DNA of 64,000 nt from Aureobasidium sp. EXF-3400 (taxonomy: Eukaryota > Ascomycota > Dothideomycetes > Dothideales > Saccotheciaceae): the NCBI GenBank assembly GCA_024195585.1, contig SWBL01000016.1:1-64000 (forward strand), written 5' to 3'. Every line of letters begins with the position of its first letter. Position 1 is the stretch's first letter. The notes below the pieces were generated by a model. It had not been told where the DNA came from. It ran no database searches and saw only the letters and a list, made by a program, of their open reading frames with translations. Both the position numbers and the translations under genes were made by a program. Shown here in pieces: positions 23,891-33,008 of the stretch.

Positions 23891-24019
23891 TCTAAGCAAC
23901 CAGCTATGACAAGAAGTTGGGTGAGGCGGGCGGAAAGAACTACGTGTTGGGGATAAGGGACGACCGCATGTATCAGAATTGAGGAATTTCTACGTCTTAG
24001 GTATACAGCAAGAGATTTA

Positions 24020-24930
24020 ATGTCCCACATCGGTCAACATCGCTCGCTTGAACGTTCCCATACAGCCGGCGACCTTGTACAATACGTTTCCGCAATACCA
24101 GGCTACAGCGGTGGCACCACCAAGGTAGGAGGTAAGTTCTCACTGAGCCACACGGCGATGATGAGTAAGCTCCGACACACCATAACAATCATACGCATCA
24201 AGTGTTCGGAGATCAAGCTGAACACCAACGACAACGCGCGCGTCAAATCGGCCTTACATTCTCTGCTCAAGGATGGTAATGACAATTCAAACACCCATAT
24301 CTCATCCGTCTCAGACACCGACTAACATTTGTCCATCACAGGCACTATCTCCCGGATGCCAACCAGAGATACCTAATGGTTGCCATCCGCCAGTAAAGGA
24401 CGCTTGGTCGATGCAATGATCACTGATGCATTGATCAACGGCACTGATTCCTGGGACATGACTGTTACCAGAGTGTTTCCACTGGTACTTCTTACGAAAA
24501 CCTGCGCGCAAGGACTCACCTATACGACTCAGATCATGCCAGCAATCTCAGAGATGTTCGGCCTCGTTAGGTAGAGATCCCAGGTCTATGATCCTTCACT
24601 TGTACACATGCTCTCCGTTACAGCCTTTCATCTTTTCCTGATGTGCATCACAAACCACTATATCGACGAATATAGAGAGGTGTTGAAGGAGAGGCTCATA
24701 AACCCGAGCAATTGTTCTACCCAGTGGTAGTTTCCCGTGGTCGTTATACCTGAAGTAGTTGGGCATGCTCTCCCTAACCATCTCCTTGGCGTCAGGCACG
24801 ATGGAGGCGATCTGTCCAGGAGAGGAATGCCGGTCCACCGAGTCCGAGTGCCCTTATCCGCAGTGGTGACGCAGCGGTCATTCTCTCTAGCAGGCAAGTC
24901 ATCTTCTACGTCACTTGTCACAGGCGCTGA
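24020..24930 (+). pseudogene. Decayed gene, possibly a hAT-type transposase relic
   Basis: One + frame stays protein-like across this stretch, interrupted by TAA at 24374, TAG at 24572 and TAG near 24728. A plausible intron (donor GTAATG near 24275, branch CTAAC, acceptor ATCACAG at 24340) keeps the frame. Readable segments include T-K-T-C-A-Q-G-L-T-Y-T-T-Q-I-M-P-A-I-S-E-M-F and, later, V-P-L-S-A-V-V-T-Q-R-S-F-S-L-A-G-K. The second resembles the hAT dimerisation signature (P-x-S-S-x-x-S-E-R-x-F-S-x-A-G-R). The first resembles the T...Y-P-T-I...P-I...L-L stretch found upstream of it in hAT transposases. The family call is inference from short motifs only. Inverted-repeat copy 24578-24708 lies inside this frame. 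Confidence 0.35.
24578..24708. repeat. Inverted-repeat element inside a relic ORF
   Basis: Left arm TCCCAGGTCTATGATCC (24578-24594) and a diverged right arm GGCTCATAAACCCGAG (about 24692-24707). Here the left arm is in frame with the relic and reads S-Q-V-Y-D-P, which links the short elements elsewhere to coding sequence. Confidence 0.4.
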
Positions 24931-26455
24931 CCTAGCCAGAAACTCGTCCGTAGTTACCAGTGGATCTCCGCTGCTGAAGACCAGACTGACGACGTTGCAA
25001 CTCGTTACGTTCAAACCCTCAACAAGACCTTGGAGACCGGCCTCCAACTTGCTTCTGACGGACACCTCGACGCCGCCTCAATTCGTAGACTGCAGGCAGT
25101 CCTCGACAACGGCGCCGAAGCAGAGCCCGAGGAGAAGAAGACCAAGAAGGACAAGAAAGAAAAGAAGCATAAGAAGGGCAGTAAGAGGACCGGAGAAGAA
25201 CAACCGTCAGACGAAGACGACATCAGCGATGACGAGGTCGAGGCATTGGGAGCAGAGGCCCCCCAGACAGAGCCCGCAACCGCGGTCAAGGAAAAGACTA
25301 TCGTCCGCAGACCCAAGGTCGAGCGCTGCCTCCTGGAGAAGGTCAAGTTGCTCCCCTTGACAGCTAACAACCGCAACGCAGACTGGGCCACTGCTTTTGT
25401 TGATTACCTGCGCGTCATGAAAACCGACTTGGGCAGCGAGTCCATGGTTGCTTTGCAGAAGCTGCTCGCCTTCGCCTTCTCCGTCGAGGGCGCCAGAAGT
25501 CTGGCCATCTCGGCCCAATTCGCCCGCTCTTCCGCCGGCGCAATCACCATGTACAAGGACATTGTGTCCACCCAGGATGCCAGCGGAGTGTTCCACTACT
25601 CCGAACTTGCCGAGTCGTTGACGAACCTCGCACACCAGAAGTTCAACAACGTGCTGGCTGAGGTCTCGCTCCTTGTTCATTATGTCACCGTAGCTGGCGT
25701 GTTCGCCGATTACGACCATGAACTGGTTGATACCGACTCCCCAGAGTACGCCAGGCACAAACAGGTCGTTGAGGTTAATAAGCAGTACATCCTCACCCGG
25801 GCTGACTCAGGTCCGTGAATATCATCCTCTTCTCACAGCGGCTTGAAGCGGCTTGTAGACTATCAAAAGGCACGGTAGTTTCCAGACCAGGGAGGCATAT
25901 CAAGAATGTCAAAAGTAAATCGCTTCTTGGTGGAAAGTATTCTGCTTCTTGGAGTCTTGTGCATATGTATAGCGACATATGTTAATTCTGTGCAACGGGA
26001 AAGATTTACTCTAGCTACGATCGAGGATTGGTCGACGCTACTCTCCAGAGTACATCAAATTCAAGCAGGCCGTTGACGGCAATGAGAGAGAATTCGGCCG
26101 TCTGGGCATGAGATCCTCCAGACGCCAATACATCCTCACCCAGGCTGTTCGCGGCATGTTCGGGGAGGACCGTGAGGGCGGCAGAGCCGACGTTGACGAG
26201 GAGAAGAAGCTGTCAAGGGTCCATTACGCCCAAATGGACAAGCATCTCAACACCGCGTTGAGCTTGTCGTACCTGAAGGCAGCCTTTGGTCCCGGTATTC
26301 ATGCGCTCATGCTTGACTCAGCTTGGGAGGCCATGTGAGTAACATTGTATATTGCTGTTTCTGACGTAGTTCTTGACTACTGCTACAGGGCCAAGGCCGC
26401 ATTTGACGACCATTTGCCTGAGATGCTAAAGCAGCTTACCAACGCCAACCCCTAG
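24931..26455 (+). CDS. Unrecognised protein with a Lys-rich tract, probably degenerate
   Basis: Exon-like segments run from an acceptor-like CTAG at 24929-24933 to 25810, from 26049 to 26334, and from 26389 to a TAG at 26453-26455. The last intron (54 nt, GTGAGT...CTACAG) is convincing. The 238-nt gap between the first two starts with GTCCGT, a poor donor. The protein has an N-terminal helical part, a run of K-K-x-K-K-D-K-K, an acidic D-E-D-D-I-S-D-D-E stretch, and a long helical domain. No family is recognised. After the TAG the same frame continues for 46 codons to TAA at 26594 (N-R-I-T-D-R-A-N-E-N-V-W-K-F-L-D), so the TAG may have replaced a CAG. There is no convincing start codon; the 5' end abuts the relic upstream. 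Confidence 0.45.
25741..26147 (+). repeat. Diverged direct repeats flanking a 240-nt segment
   Basis: CCAGAGTAC...CAGGTCGTTGA...CAGTACATCCTCACCCGG (25741-25800) is repeated as CCAGAGTAC...CAGGCCGTTGA...CAATACATCCTCACCCAG (26045-26143). The second copy carries an extra 30-40 nt. Both encode E-Y-x-x-x-K-Q-x-V ... Q-Y-I-L-T. The repeat explains why the exon boundary here is uncertain. Confidence 0.55.
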
Positions 26456-26508
26456 CTTAACCGCATCACCGACAGGGCCAACGAGAACGTGTGGAAGTTC
26501 CTTGATTC

Positions 26509-26700
26509 ATGGAATTCAGAAGCTTCGGCATCTTCAATGTCGATCAACCGTACCGCCCAGCAAAGGACGTCACACTCGACGATTCCTGCTGCGTAAACAC
26601 ACGGAGGAACTCGAGAGCCCAGGTCCACAACCCCATGATATCTCTAAATCATTTCGAGTTCTCCGTGTTATTGTCTGCAATCAGTGTGGACAGCTAACAT
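26509..26700 (+). pseudogene. Fragment paralogous to the 28.5-kb relic
   Basis: This reads S-F-G-I-F-N-V-D-Q-P-Y-R-P-A-K-D. It matches the relic at 28.66 kb (S-F-G-I-F-D-V-D-Q-P-Y-R-P-A-N-D) at about 40 of 46 bases, with most differences at third codon positions of this frame. Relative to that copy, about 40 nt are missing after it. It overlaps, in another frame, the readthrough extension of the preceding gene. Confidence 0.5.
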
Positions 26701-27012
26701 CACTGCTTTCGTGGGAGACAAAGTCTCAGATGTAGAACTGCTGACCTGATCGTCTCTCCTACGTCCCTCCTTGATGGTCAAACGTGTTGATTGCGGCAGA
26801 CGGTTCAACAGTTGGGTGAAATGAGCTTTTGACCAGGCGCAGCCAACTTTGTGCCCATCTGGCAGTGATGGAGTCGTTCTAGTGTCAGAAACCACTTTTC
26901 TTCGAGCTCATAGTCCTGGTCCGTGAAAGATAGACTCAAGGCAAGAAGATCCCAGCAGGAGAACGACGAGATGTCGAAAGAGCAGTAAGGGGTTCTTGAC
27001 AGTTTCTGAAGC

Positions 27013-28083
27013 TTGGAGATTGATGATATACCCAGTGCCCGTACATTTCACGAGTTCGTCCAATCCAAGAAAGCGTCAGAAACCATGACGCTGGAGTGGT
27101 TTACACTCGCAATGGGCAAACCGTTTATCAGACGCTCTCAGGAAGATGAATACCTCACTGCAAGGTTTTACCAGATCGAGGCCATGCTCGCCAGCGCATT
27201 CGGGACCCTTCACTCAGAGGTTAGCGAGTACAAATTCCGTGCCCTGCAGTTGTGGCAACTGGACGATCGAAACGTCGTTCTACCATGGTCTGGAGGCGAC
27301 TCTCATTGCTCCATAAAGGACATCTGGGCCGGCCGACCAGGCATACAGGCCGAAGACGAGCTGGCCGAAACAAGAGCGGCCCAACTGGTCACACATCGCC
27401 AAACCCAGCAGGATGCGTGGGCTACCAAAATCGAGAGCGACGCGCACTTGTGCACATTCGATGATTGCCCAGAGCCGGGCATGGTCAAGGATTCGGCTCA
27501 TCTTACTCATTGATAAGACATCTGGAGTCGCACAAGACCGAAGACAATGGATACGTTTGTCAGGTGAAGGACTGCCCAAGGGCAGCGCCCGGGAAGGCGT
27601 TTGTCTCTGCTCAGGCTCGGCTATACCACCAGAACTCGCATTACCACATTAATGCCGATTCATACGTATGTACAAAGCCTGAGTGCGGAAGGTCCGAACC
27701 CGGCAAGGGGTTTAGAGACTCGACTCACCCGGTTCGCCACATGGACTCCCACGACAGGGGTGTAGCGGGGTCGCAGCCTTTGGAGAGGCACACGCAAACC
27801 TCGTGCTCAGACCCTCGATGCAATCCAGTCACAAATTTATTCTTCTATCCCAAGCATGAGGGGCAGCACGTAGATGGTAGATGTAGAGCAAGCGGCCTGA
27901 GATACTACCACGCAGCTACCGCCAACGAACACGCTCTGAGGGTATGCAGGGTGGAGAACGGGATGCTGCTCATGTACTTCATGAGCACTGAGGTCTGTGA
28001 CCCCATGACTTCTTACAGTGGCATGGATCGTCTTCTGACTATGGAGAAGCACAATAGTTTCCAGATTAGAGACGTAGATTGAG
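27013..28083 (+). pseudogene. C2H2 zinc-finger gene with a one-base frameshift
   Basis: The frame from 27013 encodes a helical N-terminal domain of about 150 residues (F-Y-Q-I-E-A-M-L-A-S-A-F-G-T is shared with the 28.5-kb relic) and enters a zinc finger at L-C-T-F-D-D-C-P. There the frame must shift by one base (near 27470, in the CCC run) to continue with G-Q-G-F-G-S-S-Y-S-L-I-R-H-L-E-S-H. Two more fingers follow with the pattern Y-V-C-x4-C-x-R-x-x-P-G-K-x-F ... H-x-x-S-H. A Cys/His-rich tail ends at TGA 28081-28083. The tail contains the left-arm motif in frame as E-V-C-D-P. A protein-like continuation (K-K-R-S-A-D-M-D-K-I-V-D-R) follows an intron-like acceptor at 28117 and ends near 28242. 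The single-base loss makes it a likely pseudogene unless it is a sequence error. Confidence 0.6.
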
Positions 28084-28347
28084 AGAGCTGTCGGCATCAT
28101 TGATGTTATCATTACAGGTATACCAGGCTTCTTGCACGGCGAGCTCAAGAAACGCTCTGCGGACATGGACAAAATCGTCGACAGGACAGTTTCGGGTATC
28201 GACCAAGAAATCACTCCAAAACGAGACCACTCCGGAGTTTAACTCTGTTGGCCTCGCTCCAAGAGCCATCAACAGACCGGTCTGGTCATTGATTAGCCCA
28301 CCACCGATTTAAGACAGTCACGATTGTCTTTCGCTCTCCCAGCCAGA

Positions 28348-29264
28348 ATGGTCGCAGGACGCCGCAGGTCTGTTTCCCCAAGAGCCAGGAAAGCCCGCTT
28401 TTCCTATACGCCGGCAAGTCTGCAAAAGGAGGACGCGGCATACAAGAGCGAGGTACAACCCATCATTCTGCAAACGGAGACACATACTTCTACAAGATGA
28501 TCATAGAGAAAGATCTTGATGCCACCACGTTCACAGCCTGGAGAGCTCCTGGAGATGCACTCCCAGTGCTGTACTCGATCGTTGAAGCGATATTCATGTT
28601 AGCGTTTGGAACTTTTCGCGAGAAAGACACGGCACTGACCGCACTTCGCAGTCGGTTCATGGAGGTCAAGAGCTTCGGCATCTTCGATGTTGATCAGCCA
28701 TACCGCCCAGCTAACGATTCACTATCTATCAATGCAGTCACTACCTCGGTGAACTCATTCGACAACTACCTTCTGCGGAAACGTACGTAAAAATACGAAA
28801 GAGATGGCTCAGAACGCACTGAAGATCTTGAGGAGCATTACCAGGAGAAGGCCGCTGCTTTACAGGTCATCAGCGACCAGGCAATATGCCCTTTGGAGAA
28901 CTGTACCGCCATCCTAAGCGCGACTCACAGAGTCTTCAACAAACGCATCAAAGCCTGGATCTGTGTTCAGTGTAACGCCCGAGATGGGTACCCAAGAGAC
29001 CATCTCAAGGTTCCCAGGCCAGCCAAATGTATCACGACATGGTGCAAGAATACTAAGGTCTCCGCGCTCGGTTAAGAAACGGATTACGGATGGATCTGTG
29101 AAGTATGACGCAACTTCTCTCCCGAGGTGTAGCGAGAGATTCGACCAGTCATTCCAGATGAATGTATGAACTGCCACAGAGTGTACAAGATCAGATACAG
29201 TGACTTCGTCGCAAAGTGGCAGGAATGGTGTTGTGTGAAGTGCGTCAACGCAAGCAAGCGTTGA
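28348..29264 (+). pseudogene. Zinc-ribbon repeat protein relic with four in-frame stops
   Basis: This begins with ATG at 28348, a basic N-terminus and a probable intron (GTACAA...CTACAAG) ending before 28497. It then stays in one frame to TGA at 29262-29264, interrupted by TAA 28788, TAA 29073, TGA 29106 and TAG 29130. Three Cys-rich units follow each other: C-P-L-E-N-C ... W-I-C-V-Q-C, C-I-T-T-W-C ... W-I-C-E-V-(stop), and C-M-N-C-H ... W-C-C-V-K-C, each a zinc-ribbon-like C-x2-4-C ... W-x-C-x2-C. TAA and TAG can each arise from a Gln codon by one C-to-T change, as in repeat-induced point mutation. The TGA sits where the fourth zinc Cys of unit two is expected. The N-terminal part resembles the 26.5- and 27.0-kb relics. 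Confidence 0.6.
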
Positions 29265-30566
29265 TGGAGTCGATGTGTTGAGTCACTGCATTTTTGTTCC
29301 GAGTATAGGTGTTTGCTTTTTCTTTTGCTCATGATGACAACGACGGACGTGATGATCAACAAAAAAGTATGTTCTAGTTTGGTCAGCAGAGATACTGTCT
29401 CTAACTCACCAGATCAGAGACTCCTTCTGCGATAGTCGATACTGGTATGTTCTGGATAGGATGCGCATCACTAGTCACTCAAGAGAGAGGAAGTGAGCCC
29501 TTGAAGGATTATCGACCCGATGGTCTACTTGTGATCTTCATCTTGAGTCGTTGGGGCACTGGGGTATTGATTATTACCGCGAAATAGGTCACGACAATTG
29601 GCGTCTGTAAGAGAGTAGTCAAAGGACGTCTTTCACAAGGGGATCAGAGCATACATCATCAGGGATAGCTTGCTACTTGTAGCCTTTCTCCGAGTGAAAA
29701 GTTGATAGGCCATGATTGAACGACATCACAATGAAAGCAGTGTGACCGTGGGACTAGGAGATGGGCATGACGACAGAAGACAAACTACAACAAGCAGTGG
29801 AGATGCGCGTTCTTGAGGTGCAGTGAATGATACTACAGTTAGAAGGTACACACAATTGGGCCTTCCTCAACTTTTGTTGACAACATCGATTATCGGATCT
29901 GATACAGTATCATCATTGGATATCTTTTATACAATCAGACGCATAAACTAACTGTGACTTCAGACTACGTCAAGCCTGCGCACGTCATGGGACAGATGGA
30001 GCAGTTGCGATGGGTTGTCTCCGCACACTTCACCACGTCCAAATTTAGAAATCCCTGCATATTTGACATCTGCGACAAAGCTTGGTCACATCCTCAAAGC
30101 TTGATATTATATCATACATTATTCCCGACGACATCGGGTTTCATTTCCGCATCATGCTCAGTACGCTGTCCTGTATCCGGCAATTCTATGCTTCACAGGC
30201 GTCAATACGAACACGATCTGTTTGCGCAAGTCTGTGCAGCAAGATCTGCATTCAATTGCTGCCAGGATATGGTCCTATGACTTTTTAAACATGTTGGTCT
30301 TAGGCTTATACTTTCTGGTAGAACTCAGAAACTCTGTTCGTCTCTCTGAGTCGGCAAAAGGTCCGTCGAAGGCGCGGAGAATTTGAATCTAGATTCTCGT
30401 GTCAACACCTCCACTTTCGTCATATACCGTTGTACGGCCGTTTGGTGACTTCGACTCGTCGCATCTTTCTATGTTTAGATCTAAACACTCCGTATCCAAG
30501 ACGATATGCCAAAGACAGCATCAAGAGTGAGAACATGTAGAGCTCCGAAAATCATGGGCTTGCAAG
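29265..30566. other. Intergenic, repeat-derived
   Basis: About 1.3 kb without a supported gene. A strong right-arm copy, GGATTATCGACCCGATGG, is at 29506-29523, with only a weak left partner near 29409. A frame at 29954-30280 (+) has no recognisable motif. Confidence 0.4.
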
Positions 30567-30576
30567 CTATATAAGC
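30567..30576 (+). promoter_or_regulatory. TATA box of the PhiA-like gene
   Basis: CTATATAAGC lies 136-145 bases before the ATG at 30712 and is followed by an A/C-rich leader, as in strongly expressed fungal wall genes. Confidence 0.55.
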
Positions 30577-30711
30577 TGCCAGTCCTCCTTAGTCTTTGGT
30601 CTCCATCATCAAACCACAATCAATTGCAAGACACATCTCCAGCTACCTCAACTTCTTCCAAATCACCTCAACGACAACCATCACAAACAGCCAAGACCTA
30701 CCACCATCAAA

Positions 30712-31266
30712 ATGAAGTCTACCTCTGCCGCCGTTCTTGTCTTTGCCCTCGCTGGCTCTGCTGCCGCAGCTCCCGCACCTCAGAGCTCTTTCCAAGGCCT
30801 TGCCATCCGCTCTGGTTCTCCCATCCAGTTTGCAACCGTCAACGCCAACGATGGCAACTTCTGGCTGCTCGAGAAAACATCCACAGGACCCTGCCCTTCC
30901 AACGTCAAATGCTCCAACACAACCGACACCATCTTCACTGGTGGTAAGAACACCCTCGACCTCAAGGTCGAAGTTCCTGGAGGTCAACAAGTCTATGTCA
31001 GCGACATTGGTGCCTTGAGATTCACTCAGCCTCACAATGCCGCTATTGGCGAGGGTTCATCCCAGACTGGATTTGCTGTCTCGAAGAAGGGCAAGTTTGA
31101 CTACTTGACCTACAACGGTGCTAGCTTCCTTGCTTGCCCAACCGACGCCAACAACTACCTTGTATATGTGGATGGGGCTTCTGATACTGGGTCCACTGCA
31201 GACTGTCTTGGCTTCGACTTCTTGATCGGCGACGATTCTGCTCCTGCTGCTTGGGAATACTCTTAG
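30712..31266 (+). CDS. PhiA-like secreted cell-wall protein
   Basis: A single exon encoding 184 aa. A clear signal peptide (M-K-S-T-S-A-A-V-L-V-F-A-L-A-G-S-A-A-A-A, cleavage near residue 20) is followed by the layout of the Aspergillus PhiA/IgE-binding wall family. Features include G-L-A-I-R-S-G-S-P-I-Q, a central region with two Cys, F-D-Y-L-T-Y-N-G, a conserved A-C-P segment and D-C-L-G-F near the C-terminus. PhiA is a covalently bound wall protein needed for phialide and conidium development in Aspergillus; the role here is inferred. Codons are strongly biased to C-ending forms, the leader is A/C-rich, and a TATA box is present, so high expression is likely. Confidence 0.8.
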   Translation: MKSTSAAVLVFALAGSAAAAPAPQSSFQGLAIRSGSPIQFATVNANDGNFWLLEKTSTGPCPSNVKCSNTTDTIFTGGKNTLDLKVEVPGGQQVYVSDIGALRFTQPHNAAIGEGSSQTGFAVSKKGKFDYLTYNGASFLACPTDANNYLVYVDGASDTGSTADCLGFDFLIGDDSAPAAWEYS

Positions 31267-32842
31267 ACTCTTGAGAATGATCACTGCACGATTTCCTTTG
31301 TTTGCATTTAATGTACATACAGTGGCGACCATTCTGTAGCATAGCGACATTCGTTTAGCACTCTCTCTTTTTACTTCACTTGGTCAACAGGCACACTACA
31401 ACAATCTAGATCTATTCATTTTGAAGACTTCAGTTCACCCGCCTTCAAGGATGAAACGAACGTAAGTCCTCTGACTCCTCTCATTGTGAATCTTGAGAGC
31501 GTCAATACATCAGAAAGTATCTTCCAGACTTACTCTCCATCTCGCTACCTTACCGAACAATCTTGTGCCTAGATGACCTATTCCGAGTGTAAAGGTAGTG
31601 ATTCATTACAATACAGAATTGCAAAGTCGAAAATTGAGGGAGCGCGTGGATGGCTGTCTGATACAACGCAAAGGAACATAATTGGGCAATCCGTAGGTAG
31701 CTTATTGATAGCCAGAAATATGCTGTAGTCAAAGTGTAGCATGTGTGCTATCGAATCTTTGATCATCACTTCTAAGTTTGCACGAGGCCAAAGTGCGTCA
31801 CGAAGTGAAGGGATAACGATCACATCACACGGCAAGAGTTACCCAGCATGGGTAGATGTTGCCAGTTGAAAGTGGACATTGATGGACGGATGATTGCAGC
31901 TGTGGAGGAAGTCGTGAGTCATATGCTGGAAAGTCATGGATAAAATAGAGGGTTCGCCTTCCTGCTAGCTCGATATTCGCTAGGTTCTTCTATCCATTGC
32001 TTAAAATCTCTATCAGCATTCCAATACAGCGACGACTGACAGGCTAGTTGATCTCCCATAACATGTCTTCTAGGTATGCTCACATAGATCAAAGCTAGAA
32101 GGACATTGAAGCTTAGACTAGAATTCCTTTTCTCAAGTCGAAAAGTCGTTTGACAATAACATTAAGGACTGGAAGAAAGACACGACCAAACAGCAAGCAT
32201 GTCGGATCTGTGTCCGCGAGAAGTTTGTCGATCAGAACATAACTGGAACGAGCTCCGTCAAACCTCAAGCACGTCAAGCAACGCCTTCAGTCAATAGCAA
32301 AAGATCGGCCAAACTCGGAACTCCTAGGTGGATGCTCTCCACGCGGACGCAAAATACACGATCGCATCATTCGTGTTGAGCAATCCTTCAAAGACGTGCT
32401 CTCATCAATAATGAATCCTTCAACTCATCCGACGGAGTAGATGCCGTCAGGGTTGCCGAAGAGATGCACATATCGTGGTGTCGTCGTGTATGACTTACCT
32501 GATAGGTCAAAGATTGCGGTCAAATCGATTCGTCCTCACGACGCGAAGGTTTTTCGCAGGAGAGGAAAGACAGACGAGACCCACTGTGATCGGACACTCT
32601 TGCGGCGAGATCTGCATACCACTGTAGCATCCGAGGGTGCGAGGCGAAAATTACAAGCTTTTTTGGCCGGCTAAGCTCTTCCGAGAATCTGTTGGCCAAC
32701 GCTTTTACCCGTTCAAGCTTTGAGGGCACGCCTACTGTACGATCCTGGACGGCGAACACGAGCAGAACTTGATTAAATACACGTCAAAATGGCAGCACAG
32801 ACGGTGATCATGTAACGAGATGCACACTCTGGTCAACTAACC
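31267..32842. other. Intergenic, no supported gene
   Basis: About 1.6 kb. The start is the probable 3' UTR of the PhiA-like gene. Frames at 32441-32674 (+) and 32520-32759 (-) overlap each other and have no recognisable motif. Confidence 0.4.
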
Positions 32843-32904
32843 ACAGCACGCCATTTTTGCCCTATCAGACGTGCTATCTGAATGGCAAAAATTCAACGTG
32901 CTGT
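32843..32904. promoter_or_regulatory. Imperfect inverted repeat upstream of the second OPT gene
   Basis: ACAGCACGCCATTTTTGCC (32843-32861) faces GGCAAAAATTCAACGTGCTG (32884-32903). The spacer contains another small inverted pair around CAGACGTGCTATCTG. It sits just upstream of the TATA box, so it may be a regulator site or a cruciform. Confidence 0.4.
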
Positions 32905-32930
32905 CTGCGTGGCATCCATAAGAGATGGAG

Positions 32931-32944
32931 CTGTATATAGGCTC
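32931..32944 (+). promoter_or_regulatory. TATA box of the second OPT gene
   Basis: CTGTATATAGGCTC lies about 70 bases before the ATG at 33009. Confidence 0.5.
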
Positions 32945-33008
32945 ATGCTCGTAGTTTGTAAAGCAGATCAGCCTTTTCCGCGCTTCACTTCCTACCGACA
33001 CCCTTCCG

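Noticed and set aside
24931..26455. A translation-initiation-factor-like (eIF3c) identity for the Lys-rich gene
   Set aside because: The Lys-rich and acidic tracts resemble such proteins only in composition; no conserved motif of eIF3c is present.
29106..29108. UGA at a zinc-ligand Cys position as recoding (Cys or selenocysteine)
   Set aside because: The same frame also has TAA and TAG stops, so simple decay is the better explanation.
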